Assembly (NCBI RefSeq): GCF_900187065.1
Contig: NZ_LT906483.1
Span: 744,001 to 808,000, forward strand
DNA: 64,000 nucleotides
Source: Mycolicibacterium thermoresistibile
Lineage (GTDB): Bacteria > Actinomycetota > Actinomycetes > Mycobacteriales > Mycobacteriaceae
Direction: 5' to 3'
In this document: piece by piece, positions 1-8,509 of the stretch
Layout of the letters: each line of letters opens with the position of its first letter
How positions within the stretch are numbered: position 1 is the first letter of the stretch
Program-made: the position numbers and the translations under genes
Notes under the pieces: generated by a model
What the model saw: the letters and a program-made list of their open reading frames with translations, nothing else
What the model was told of the DNA's origin: nothing
The model's database searches: none

Positions 1-2857
1 GCATGGCTGTCATCGGCAAGACGTAGTCACGGAACGGATCGCCGCCCCATTCGGCAATAGCGCGACTACGAGCCGACACGAGTGGATCGTCGGGGTGGGG
101 GTACGGCGGCTTCTCGAGGAACAAGTACGAGAGCGTTTCACCTGGAGCGTCAAAACCCTCCCAATACGACTTCAAGCCATACAGGACGGTTCCCGGTTCG
201 GTCTTGAATCGGTGCGCGATTTGGGATCGGCCCAACTCACCTTGAACGAGGAGCTCGACGCCACGAGCCGCGAGTTCGTCTTTCTTAGTGCGTACGCCTT
301 CGGCCACGGCCTCCATTCGCCTCCGGGAGGCGAACAGCGTGAGGGTCTTGCCCCCGGATAGGGACAGAAAGCCGGCCTGGTCTGCTGCCATCTCCTCACA
401 GAACTCGCGCTCATTCACCGGAACCGGGACCGGTAAGTGGTTCGTGAGCACCACCAGGGACTGGTTCTGGTAGTCGAACGGCGAGTGCAGGCGCAGGGCA
501 CGGAACGCGTCGTCGTCCGCGGGGTCTTCTTCGATCCGGATGCCCAGCCGTGAAGCTAGATAGTCGAATCTGTGCTCGACAGTCAGCGTTGCCGAGCAGA
601 GCACCGTCGAGTGTGTGTGATCCACGACGTGCTGCTTGAACTCTGGAAACACGTGAATGGGCAGACGTTCGTAGACCCACGCAGCCGGATCATCCTCTTC
701 GGCAGCGAGGCGGTACACCCAGCGATGGGTGTCAGGGAGCGTGCCTACGGTCTCTAAGAGGTCAATGGCGTTGTTTAGCCGCTCGGCGTACCCGCGGAGC
801 CGCTGTAGGGCAGACTTGAGGCCGTCGACCTCGTAGAGCGAATTACGGAGTGCCTTAACAGCTTTAGCCAGTTGGATCAGCGAGTAGCGGACGGCGGAAG
901 CGGCTTGGCGGAGTGTTCTGAACTCTGGGCGATTGTCGACGACGCCGGACTGAAGTACCACGCCGTCGGACTGGCCCGCGTATTCGTGCAGATAGGTGAC
1001 GATCGCGTCGGTGAGTTCCTGTCCTGTGGAGCGCACTTGACCCGATGCTGTCGTGATTGCCTGGATGGCCTCCTCTGTTTCCGGATTACCGGATGCGCGT
1101 TTGCGGATGTCGCGGATGAGGCGCGAGCGTCTGGCGAGGCTGTTGACGAGGATCTCGAGTTCGAGAGCGTCGATCTGCTCGGTCCATGCGGCGGTCAGTG
1201 AGTCCTCGAGTGCGTGAGCCTCGTCGAAGACCAGGTCGGCGCGGCCCTGCGCAAGGACGTCTCCGGGGGCTGGGATGCCTTGTTGTTCAAGTTTGATCCA
1301 GCTCGCGATCAGTGCGTGGTTGACTGATACGACGCCCGGCGTCTTGTCGAGCCCCCTCAGCTGTTGCATGAGGGGACAGAGGGACGCCCATGCGCAGTTC
1401 CTGCGGTCGCATCCGCCTGAGCTCGTGCGGAGCCGGCCGCGGGTCTGGGCGTAGCGGGCATCTGAGTTCCGCAGGGTGAAGTCCGTGACGTCGTCCCAGG
1501 TGCCTGAAGGGGAGGAAGCGAGGGCGCGGATGGCGACCGCGATGGCCAGGCCGGATGCGTCAGCATCGGACAGCACACCCTCTAGTTCGCGGGCGCATAC
1601 GTAGTTGCCGACGCCTTGAAGCTGGCGGAAGGGGGCCCGAAGCAGTCCGTCGTCGTGAAGGCGGGTTGCGTCGGCGCGGAGCTGATTCTGCAGAGCCTTG
1701 GTCGCGGTCGCGACTATCACCGGCCTGCCGGCCTGGGATGCCCGCCCCAGGGCAGGAAGGAGGTAGGCGAGGGACTTACCGGTGCCGGTCGGTGCTTCGA
1801 CGGCGAGGCGTCCGCCGTGATCGAACACGGCGCCGACGGCGTGCGCCATCTCTTGTTGTTGCGGTCGAGGATGCAGCCCGCGCTTCTGATGAAGCACAGG
1901 AAAGTCGTTGCGGGCTGCCGAGCGCGCGTCGGGAGCAGGTGACCCGGTCGCCGTCAGCAAGGGGTCGGTGGGGCGGCTAAGGGCCGACAGGTCTGGCGGC
2001 TCTGTGAGCGGTGGGAAGAGCTTGACCAGGGGATGGTTGAAGGTCTCCAACGCGGCGATCGCCAACTGCCAGCTCGTCTCGGCCATGTCGACGGCCGCGA
2101 GCATCTTTCGGATCGCCGCGGCAGTCGCGGTCGCGTCCGCGAGCGCGCGGTGCGGCTCATCGTTGCTGAGCTGGTAGTGGAGGAGCAGGTCGGCGAGCTG
2201 GCGATTCGGCAATGCGACGTCGACCAGCAACGATAGATGAATGCTGTCAGCCGCGGACCGGAGATCGAGAGCAGGGATGCCGGCGCGCCGGGCGGCTGTC
2301 TCGAGAAATGGCAGGTCGAAGCCCAGCAGGTTGTGGCCGACGACTAGGTCGACGTTTTCAAGCTGCCTCGATAGGGCGGCGATGGCATCGCCAACGGGTA
2401 TCGGTTCGCTGCGCGCCATGGCGGGTCGAGGGACGCCATCCGGGAGCTGCACCGTCAGGTCCAGGAGGGGCGTGCCGTCCAGCCGCACGAGCGCGACCTC
2501 TGTGATGAAGTCGTGTGTCCGGTTCAAGCCGGTCGTCTCGATGTCGAGGACAGCGATTCGGCCAGGTTCGGGGCGGTCCGGCTGTGGTCTATACCAGTTT
2601 TCGTCATCAGACCGGGTTTCGGGCTGATCAGGCTCGTTCTCAGACGTCGCGGTAGCGATAGTCAGGAGGCCGTCAGGCGTCGTGTGGAATCGGTGGGGGA
2701 ACCTGTCGGACAGTTGCTGGAGCCGTTCGACCGGTAGAGCGAAGCCCTGTGGCCGTATGCGCTCACGAAGCTCGGAGGCGGCGAGCGGGCCATGCTCAGC
2801 GAGAATCCGGTAAGAAGCCTCGGCCGCGGGTGGCAGAGGACGATTCGTGGAGCTCAT
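1..2857 (-). CDS. dinG: DnaQ-like exonuclease / DinG-family helicase, C-terminus cut by window edge
   Basis: Probable ATP-dependent DNA helicase with an N-terminal 3'-5' exonuclease, acting in DNA repair or replication. The reading frame is open on the minus strand from an ATG at 2857 to position 1 and continues outside the window. Residues after about 90 carry the DEDD exonuclease motif DIETTG (about 2535-2560). A Walker A (APTGTGKS, about 1770-1795) follows, then four cysteines of an XPD/DinG-type iron-sulphur cluster (VCARE, then CDRRNCAWASLC near 1365-1430), and a DEAH box (FDEAHALED, about 1200-1235). This order is typical of the exonuclease-DinG fusions of Gram-positive bacteria. Helicase motifs V-VI lie beyond the edge. 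It is divergent from the helicase at 3114 and unlikely to belong to the catabolic region. Family confidence is high; the exact start is less certain. Confidence 0.88.
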   Translation of the reverse strand, partial: MSSTNRPLPPAAEASYRILAEHGPLAASELRERIRPQGFALPVERLQQLSDRFPHRFHTTPDGLLTIATATSENEPDQPETRSDDENWYRPQPDRPEPGRIAVLDIETTGLNRTHDFITEVALVRLDGTPLLDLTVQLPDGVPRPAMARSEPIPVGDAIAALSRQLENVDLVVGHNLLGFDLPFLETAARRAGIPALDLRSAADSIHLSLLVDVALPNRQLADLLLHYQLSNDEPHRALADATATAAAIRKMLAAVDMAETSWQLAIAALETFNHPLVKLFPPLTEPPDLSALSRPTDPLLTATGSPAPDARSAARNDFPVLHQKRGLHPRPQQQEMAHAVGAVFDHGGRLAVEAPTGTGKSLAYLLPALGRASQAGRPVIVATATKALQNQLRADATRLHDDGLLRAPFRQLQGVGNYVCARELEGVLSDADASGLAIAVAIRALASSPSGTWDDVTDFTLRNSDARYAQTRGRLRTSSGGCDRRNCAWASLCPLMQQLRGLDKTPGVVSVNHALIASWIKLEQQGIPAPGDVLAQGRADLVFDEAHALEDSLTAAWTEQIDALELEILVNSLARRSRLIRDIRKRASGNPETEEAIQAITTASGQVRSTGQELTDAIVTYLHEYAGQSDGVVLQSGVVDNRPEFRTLRQAASAVRYSLIQLAKAVKALRNSLYEVDGLKSALQRLRGYAERLNNAIDLLETVGTLPDTHRWVYRLAAEEDDPAAWVYERLPIHVFPEFKQHVVDHTHSTVLCSATLTVEHRFDYLASRLGIRIEEDPADDDAFRALRLHSPFDYQNQSLVVLTNHLPVPVPVNEREFCEEMAADQAGFLSLSGGKTLTLFASRRRMEAVAEGVRTKKDELAARGVELLVQGELGRSQIAHRFKTEPGTVLYGLKSYWEGFDAPGETLSYLFLEKPPYPHPDDPLVSARSRAIAEWGGDPFRDYVLPMTAM

Positions 2858-3113
2858 CGGGAGTCCGTGAGCGCAGCCATCAGCGCCCCGCGAGGCTGTG
2901 CGGAACAGCTAGCGACCAGCACCGGAACCCCCACCTCATGGCGACTCAGATATCTGTCGCAGAGGTTAATACTATTGGTCTGATGAGACGAGCTTAATTG
3001 TCCAGCAAACATCGCTTGGAGTCTAGATGCTGTCGATGGCGCCTAGGACGGAGTCTGTGATCCAAGATAGCTGATGCCGAGGCATGTCAGCCTGATCGGC
3101 TAGTCTCCGGATC

Positions 3114-6100
3114 GTGGATGCAGGGCTATACGAATCCGTCATCACTCAACGCCTGCAGCGCCAGTTGGAGACACTCAGGGAGCGGAGTGCCCAGCTCACT
3201 CCCCAGCTCACTGAGGTCGACGAGGCCGAGGAGGCGTTGACGCTCGCGCGGCACCTGATGCCGGTAATTGAGCGTTCACTTCGATGTGCCCGCGGGGCGG
3301 AGGACCGCGCTCGACTAATCGAGAAGCTTCTCGCTGCCCTGGGTGATCCGGATGCCCTTGCCGAAGCAGTTCACCAACTAGACCCTGGGAAGATTCATCG
3401 TCTCGATGCGGTGACCCCTGTAGCGCTCGGGACGACCCACATCCCACGTCCGACCACGCCCTTGTCCGACGCGGCATTGATGACGAATGCGCGAGATGAG
3501 CCCACGCTTGCAGCCGAGCTTCGTGCTGAACTCGCGAGTGCAGACCACGTTGACTTGCTCTGTGCCTTCGTGAAGTGGCACGGTCTCCGGTTACTGGAGC
3601 GCGAGCTCACCGAGCTCAAAGAGCGAGGCATCCCTCTTCGTGTCATTACGACTACATATATGGGCGCCACCGACGCGCGGGCGCTGGATGCCTTGGTCAA
3701 TGAGTTCGGAGCCGAGGTTCGAGTCAATTATGAAACCGATCGAACTCGGCTTCATGCGAAGGCCTGGCTTCTCCGCCGCAACACGGGTTTCCACACCGCC
3801 TACGTAGGCTCCTCGAACTTGTCCCACGCCGCCCTCGTCGACGGGTTGGAATGGAATGTTCGGCTTTCTGCGGTGTCCACGCCGCATCTCTTGGAGAAAT
3901 TCCGGGCGACTTTCGACTCGTACTGGGAGAACCGCGAGTTCGAGAGTTACAGGCCCTGCGAGGATGGCGACAAGCTGCGAAATGCGCTGGACGTCGCTTC
4001 GGGCAAGAAACCCCGCGACCCGCTGAGGGTCACGCTGTCTGGCTTGGAGGTAACGGCGAAGCCCTACCAGGCTGAACTACTGGAGCAACTCGAGGCAGAA
4101 CGTGTGCTGCACGATCGGCATCGCAACCTTCTCGTCGCTGCTACTGGTACAGGCAAGACGGTGATCGCCGCGTTAGACTACCGGCGGCTCGTGCGCGAAG
4201 TGCATGGTCGCGATCTCTCCTTGCTGTTTGTGGCGCACCGAAAAGAGATCCTGCAGCAGGCTCGCCGGATGTATCAGGAGGTGCTAACCGATCCGACGTT
4301 TGGCGAGTTGCTGGTCGACGGCGAGCAGCCCGCACGTTGGCGACACGTCTTCGCAAGCATTCAATCCCTGAACTCAGAGCGTCTTTCCACGATCGACCCG
4401 GAGCACTTCGACGTCGTTGTTGTCGACGAGTTCCATCATGCGCAGGCCGCGTCGTATCGGCGGCTGCTCGACCACATACGGCCAATTGAGTTGCTCGGGC
4501 TGACGGCCACCCCGGAACGGGGCGACGGAGTGGACGTACGCCAGTTCTTCGGTGGGCGGGTTGCTGCGGAGCTGCGACTCTGGGATGCGCTGGAACAAAA
4601 CCTGTTATGCCCTTTCCACTATTTCGGCATCTATGACGGCACGGACCTGGAGGCGTTGCAGTGGAAGCGCGGGCGTTATGACCTTGACGAGTTGGACCGC
4701 GTCTACACCGGCAACGACGCACGAACGCGAATCATCCTGAAAGAAGTACGCGACAAAATCGCCGACGTCGGAGCGATGCGTGCTCTCGGCTTCTGCGTCA
4801 GCGTCGAGCACGCGCGGTACATGGCGAAGAGGTTCGTCGAGGCAGGAATTCCTGCCCGGTCTGTCGTAGGTCTTGACGACAGCCGCGAGCGTCGAGAGGC
4901 GCTCGCGGCGCTGCAAAGCAGGGAGATAAACGCACTCTTCACAGTCGATCTGTTCAACGAGGGGTTAGATATCCCGATGGTGGACACCGTGTTGTTTCTG
5001 CGGCCCACCGAGAGCGCCACGGTCTTCCTGCAACAACTGGGTCGTGGGTTACGGCTTGCGCCAGGCAAGACCGTGCTCACAGCGCTGGACTTCGTGGGTC
5101 ATCACCGACGTGAGTTCCGGTTTGATCAGCGTTTCCGCGCGCTAACTGGGTTGAGCCGCAAGCGGCTGGAGAAGCAAGTGCAGGAAGGTTTTCCGTTCCT
5201 GCCGTCCGGAAGCCAGATCGTGCTGGATGAGGTGGCGCAGAAGATTGTGCTGGAGAATGTGCGCCAGCAGGTCTCACCGAAGAAGTCGGTGCTGGTCTCA
5301 GAGATTCGTAGCCACCCGGACGATAGGCTGGCGTCCTACCTCGAGGAGTCGGGTCGTGGACTCGACGATATCCTGCGCCCCAATCGCTCCTGGACGACGT
5401 TGTGTCGTGATGCTGGCAAGCTCGCTGAGCAACCCGGACCTCGTGAGGCAGAGTTGGTGAAGCGGCTTAAAGCGCTGGCGCATGTGGATGACAGGAAGCG
5501 TGCAGACGCGTATCGAAGGTTGCTTGCCAGCGATGTGAGATCCGACAGCCTGGCGGAGCGGCGGTTGGCAGACATGCTCTTTTACTCGCTCTACCCGGAT
5601 GGGGGCGGGTTTGAGGCCGCAGCGGACGGCTTCGATGAAGTACGACGCGAAATTGTGGTGGCGGAGATGCGCCAAATTATCGATATTGCCTTCGATGCGG
5701 CGCACCGTCGCACCAGCGAGCTTGGCGAGGTCATACCGGAGTTGCGCGACGTTCCATTAGCGCTCCACGCGACCTATTCGCGGGAGGAAATCCTAGCGGC
5801 GCTGGGTTGGGTATCGCCGGGACGGAAGCCCTCGACGATGCGTGAAGGCGTGGCATGGTGCCCGGAAGTCAACGCAGACGCGTTCCTCATCACGCTGAAG
5901 AAATCGGATACCGAGTACTCGCCGACGACCATGTACCGCGACTTCGCGCTAAGTCCGGACCTCTTCCATTGGGAGTCACAGTCGACGACCACAGCAAGCT
6001 CGCCGACCGGACAGCGCTACATCCATCACCGGGAGCGTGGGTCCCATGTGCTGCTTTTTGTGCGGGAGGCCAAGAAAGGCGCGTTTGGTGATGGGGCGCC

Positions 6101-6227
6101 TTACATCTTCCTCGGGCCCGCGGATTACGTGTCGCACGAAGGCGACCGTCCGATGGCGATCACCTGGCGGCTCCGCCGGCCGATGCCGACAGAGGTGTAC
6201 TTAGGGGCGCGGGCTGCGGTTGCGTAG
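3114..6227 (+). CDS. PLD-nuclease / superfamily 2 helicase / DUF3427 protein
   Basis: Multidomain nucleic-acid enzyme of 1037 residues. An N-terminal helical part is followed by a phospholipase-D-type domain (HAKAWLLRR with GSSNLSHAAL, residues about 215-250). An SF2 helicase core comes next: Walker A ATGTGKT at 343-349, DEFH box at 438-441, GLTATPERG, and motif VI QQLGRGLRL near 640. A long C-terminal region of DUF3427 type completes it. The start is GTG; no better in-frame start has a clear ribosome site. Proteins of this architecture occur singly across bacteria. Roles in repair or in resistance to foreign DNA have been considered, but none can be assigned from the sequence. It is divergent from dinG across 256 bp in which I see no firm regulatory element. 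Confidence 0.85.
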   Translation: MDAGLYESVITQRLQRQLETLRERSAQLTPQLTEVDEAEEALTLARHLMPVIERSLRCARGAEDRARLIEKLLAALGDPDALAEAVHQLDPGKIHRLDAVTPVALGTTHIPRPTTPLSDAALMTNARDEPTLAAELRAELASADHVDLLCAFVKWHGLRLLERELTELKERGIPLRVITTTYMGATDARALDALVNEFGAEVRVNYETDRTRLHAKAWLLRRNTGFHTAYVGSSNLSHAALVDGLEWNVRLSAVSTPHLLEKFRATFDSYWENREFESYRPCEDGDKLRNALDVASGKKPRDPLRVTLSGLEVTAKPYQAELLEQLEAERVLHDRHRNLLVAATGTGKTVIAALDYRRLVREVHGRDLSLLFVAHRKEILQQARRMYQEVLTDPTFGELLVDGEQPARWRHVFASIQSLNSERLSTIDPEHFDVVVVDEFHHAQAASYRRLLDHIRPIELLGLTATPERGDGVDVRQFFGGRVAAELRLWDALEQNLLCPFHYFGIYDGTDLEALQWKRGRYDLDELDRVYTGNDARTRIILKEVRDKIADVGAMRALGFCVSVEHARYMAKRFVEAGIPARSVVGLDDSRERREALAALQSREINALFTVDLFNEGLDIPMVDTVLFLRPTESATVFLQQLGRGLRLAPGKTVLTALDFVGHHRREFRFDQRFRALTGLSRKRLEKQVQEGFPFLPSGSQIVLDEVAQKIVLENVRQQVSPKKSVLVSEIRSHPDDRLASYLEESGRGLDDILRPNRSWTTLCRDAGKLAEQPGPREAELVKRLKALAHVDDRKRADAYRRLLASDVRSDSLAERRLADMLFYSLYPDGGGFEAAADGFDEVRREIVVAEMRQIIDIAFDAAHRRTSELGEVIPELRDVPLALHATYSREEILAALGWVSPGRKPSTMREGVAWCPEVNADAFLITLKKSDTEYSPTTMYRDFALSPDLFHWESQSTTTASSPTGQRYIHHRERGSHVLLFVREAKKGAFGDGAPYIFLGPADYVSHEGDRPMAITWRLRRPMPTEVYLGARAAVA

Positions 6228-6250
6228 GACTGCTTGCCGGCGCAGCTACT

Positions 6251-6712
6251 CGTGTGTACCTCGGGTGGGACGCGGGGGGTGAGTGCCCGGTTCCCGCGGT
6301 CCTCGTACTGGCAATGGTGAGGTCGGATGGGTTGAAGCGTCGCTCGCACGGATTGAGGATCGATGTGATAATCCCGAGCCGCCGTTCGCGGAAAACGTCC
6401 TGCTGCCCACCGGCTACTCCTGCGCGCTGCCCGAACCGCCGCGGGGGAGTGCTGGCGATGGCATTGCACGCGTTCAACCTGGCCATCACTCAGCGCCTCG
6501 CCGTCGACAACACCCGGTTCGAGGAGTCGATCGAGCTGCGCGGCATCCCGCAACCGTGCCCGATCGCGATATCGCCGACGGACTTCCCCCACTCCGCCGA
6601 GCTGATCGCCCGGTCGGAGACATTGGCCCGCAAGTGGCTGTCGACGCCGCATCCGGCGACGGGGCAGGCCGCAATGCTGGCACCGCACTGTCACGGCCCG
6701 AACCGGGCGTGA
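6251..6712 (+). pseudogene. Remnant of a patatin-like phospholipase 3' end
   Basis: The open frame from about 6254 to 6712 ends with a stretch (from 6457, MALHAFNLAITQRLAVDN) that resembles the C-terminal part of mycobacterial patatin-like lipases, including a segment like 'CPIAISPTDFPHSAELIAR' that precedes the end of those proteins. The upstream half of the frame has no recognisable lipase core: the GXSXG elbow and DGG/A motif are absent. Another frame appears to carry related text near 6360-6430. I read it as the frameshifted, truncated 3' end of a former gene. The family assignment comes from memory of the motif and is only moderately secure. Confidence 0.4.
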
Positions 6713-6815
6713 CCGCCGCGCCGTAGGCCCGGAACGCGTTTCCGCAGGTCAACGCCTTCTCGATATCCCGGTGGCGTGCCTCACCACCGGTTGGTCAGGG
6801 TGTGCTGGGCCACCT

Positions 6816-6860
6816 GTCCCCCAAAGGGGACTGATATTTCTGTGATGCACTTCATAGCCT
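6816..6860 (+). promoter_or_regulatory. LuxR-type operator and -10 element, promoter of mobile-domain operon
   Basis: A near-perfect inverted repeat GTCCCCCAAAGGGGAC lies at 6816-6831 and a -10-like TAGCCT at 6855-6860. The same motif occurs at 13280-13295 with a -10-like TAGATT exactly the same 23 bp downstream. The predicted transcription start lies near 6867, which centres the operator around -43, the position used by LuxR-type class II activators. The only LuxR regulator here is encoded at 12434-13228. Confidence 0.5.
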
Positions 6861-6932
6861 GCTGATCGTCTCGGGCTATCGATGACCCCGAAGCCCAGTT
6901 GGGGCCAGAGACGACGAAAGGATCTAATTCGT

Positions 6933-7313
6933 ATGGCAAACTCCGGACAGCGCGTCGGCACCGGCGTGAATCTCTTTGCCGGCGAGGACGTCACCGGCAT
7001 CGCTCGTTGGTTCGAAGACACCACCGATGTGTTGACGATCGACGACGACGATCTGGAAGAGACCATCGCGTTCGTCCACAAGGGCGGAATGACATTCCTG
7101 TCGCCGATTCTCCCCGACCTCAAGGCGGTCGTCTGCACCGCGGGAAGTCGAGAGTCCCATCTGGCCATCCTGTCTCGCGAATCCGCAGTGCCGTGCGTGC
7201 TGGCGGCGAAGCTGGACGGCGAGATCCCGACCGGCGCGACCGTGCGGCTCGGCCTCAGTGACCCCGACACGGCGACCGTCGAGATCCTGAGCACCTCGGA
7301 GGTGGACGCATGA
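6933..7313 (+). CDS. Stand-alone phosphohistidine (PEP-utilising 'mobile') domain protein
   Basis: A 126-residue protein that is essentially one swivelling phosphohistidine domain of the PEP synthase/dikinase type. The motif around the phospho-acceptor is SRESHLAILSRE with His76, followed by AVPCVLAA, matching the family's SHxAIvaRE pattern. There is no ATP-grasp or substrate barrel, so it must receive phosphate from another protein; the dikinase-like protein at 17768 is the obvious donor. The ATG at 6933 has AAGGA about 10 nt upstream; a longer frame from 6882 lacks a ribosome site. Its stop overlaps the ATG of the next gene (ATGA), so the two are translationally coupled and probably act as one unit. 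Role inferred: phosphate carrier in the locus's phosphotransferase. Confidence 0.75.
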   Translation: MANSGQRVGTGVNLFAGEDVTGIARWFEDTTDVLTIDDDDLEETIAFVHKGGMTFLSPILPDLKAVVCTAGSRESHLAILSRESAVPCVLAAKLDGEIPTGATVRLGLSDPDTATVEILSTSEVDA

Positions 7314-8509
7314 ACGCCCCCGCCGTGGCCTTCAGCAAGCAGCTGCTCACCGACCCCGACTACGAACCCACTCTGGAGGAGTGGAATCAGCTGATTCTGC
7401 ACGGCGGCCGCGCCTACAAGAGCGAACTGGCCCGGCGCACCGTGTTCGAATCCGAACTGTTCGGGATGAACACCTACATCGTCATGTCGATGATGGAGGA
7501 CTACCTGAAGGTTCCCGATCGGATTCGCCTGATCACCCAGCATGCCTCGCCGGAGGAACTCGTCCGGTCCGGTCTGCCGATCGGCTCGAAGCGGAGCTTC
7601 ATCAACCTCGCCGCGATGCCGCTGCACTACATGACCGGCCGCGAGCTCTACGTCGACCTCGGCGAGAACAAGCTCGAGGACGGTCTGGAGGATCAACTCG
7701 AGGTGCTGCGGTTCTGGCGGCGGGCCACCATCGCCATGCGCACCGACGGTGTGCTGTTCAACATGGACGCCGAGCCGCCGAACAGCTCGCACGTCGTCGA
7801 CGACGATCTGCGCAAATCCATTCTGGCGCAGCTCGAACCCAACGACGCCAAGGTCACCGCGACGATCCGCAAGTTCGCCGCCCGGCTGACCGCGTACGCG
7901 TTCCTGGAGAACTGCGACGCGCGGACCGCGGTGTGCGACACCGGCCCCTACGACCTCGGCGACGGCACATTCCTGGCGTTGCGGGAGCTGTGCTGCGACG
8001 GCGACGGCGACTTCCCGTGGGTCGACGGCATCCGGGAAACCCTGCCCGAGCACCACTTCGTGATCGCCTACCGGTTGCCGAACAGCGTGAGCATGGACAA
8101 CAACGTCTGGGGCACCGCCTGGTTCACGCCCAGCGACCACCTCAGCGAGGTCATCGAGGCGCGGGTGTTCGCCTCCAAGAACGGCCAGCTGCGCGCGCTG
8201 TCCCAGCAGGAAGTCGACGAGATGACCGGCCATGTCCGCAAGGCTCATCGCGCGCTGTACGCCCGGCTCGCCGAAACCGACGCCGAGGAGCGGAACCTGT
8301 ACGCCACTCAGATGTACAGCTGGAAGTTGAAGCCCTGGGCGCGCATCGCGGGCTGCTACGACAAGATCGACTGGTCGATCAGCCCGTCCATCGTCGAGTC
8401 GTATCAGCGGTTCAAGGATCCCGAGGTCGCGCTCACACTGATCGGCGGCGTCTTCGTGCCCGAGGACCGGGACAGCTGTTTCCGTCCGATAGGGAAGGCC
8501 GGCGACTGA
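7310..8509 (+). CDS. Unrecognised protein, putative substrate module of the phosphotransferase (copy 1)
   Basis: A 399-residue protein I cannot assign to a named family. It is clearly paralogous to the C-terminal ~410 residues of the protein at 8509 and more distantly to the protein at 14163. Shared landmarks are an N-terminal LILHGGRAYKSELARR segment, CDTGPYDLGDG in the middle (common core GPY), a following FPW, and a C-terminal RMYSW/QMYSWKLKPWARIAG-type motif. No signal peptide or membrane segment is visible. It overlaps its neighbours on both sides by 1-4 nt. Since one copy is fused to a phosphohistidine domain, the simplest inference is that this domain binds the molecule to be phosphorylated, replacing the PEP/pyruvate barrel of classical enzymes. 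Function unproven. Confidence 0.7.
   Translation: MNAPAVAFSKQLLTDPDYEPTLEEWNQLILHGGRAYKSELARRTVFESELFGMNTYIVMSMMEDYLKVPDRIRLITQHASPEELVRSGLPIGSKRSFINLAAMPLHYMTGRELYVDLGENKLEDGLEDQLEVLRFWRRATIAMRTDGVLFNMDAEPPNSSHVVDDDLRKSILAQLEPNDAKVTATIRKFAARLTAYAFLENCDARTAVCDTGPYDLGDGTFLALRELCCDGDGDFPWVDGIRETLPEHHFVIAYRLPNSVSMDNNVWGTAWFTPSDHLSEVIEARVFASKNGQLRALSQQEVDEMTGHVRKAHRALYARLAETDAEERNLYATQMYSWKLKPWARIAGCYDKIDWSISPSIVESYQRFKDPEVALTLIGGVFVPEDRDSCFRPIGKAGD

Larger units (their letters stand above)
6228..6932. other. Junction segment without an intact gene
   Basis: About 700 bp separate the helicase from the catabolic locus. The first 480 bp hold a decayed coding remnant (listed separately). The last 120 bp hold the operator and promoter of the mobile-domain operon. 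No insertion sequence, tRNA or attachment-site repeat was seen. GC content and codon style change across this segment, so it may mark the edge of an acquired or rearranged block; this is inference. Confidence 0.5.

Noticed and set aside
2858..3113. LexA-type SOS box between dinG and the helicase
   Set aside because: No TCGAAC-N4-GTTCGA-like sequence found in the spacer.
6749..8248. 499-codon minus-strand open frame
   Set aside because: It mirrors the high-GC codon pattern of the plus-strand genes at 6933 and 7310, lacks recognisable motifs, and would overlap them entirely.
7381..8508. Long open frame continuous with the fused protein (958 codons in all)
   Set aside because: The frame upstream of 8509 is an Arg-rich shadow of the gene at 7310 and lacks a ribosome site; the real start is ATG 8509.
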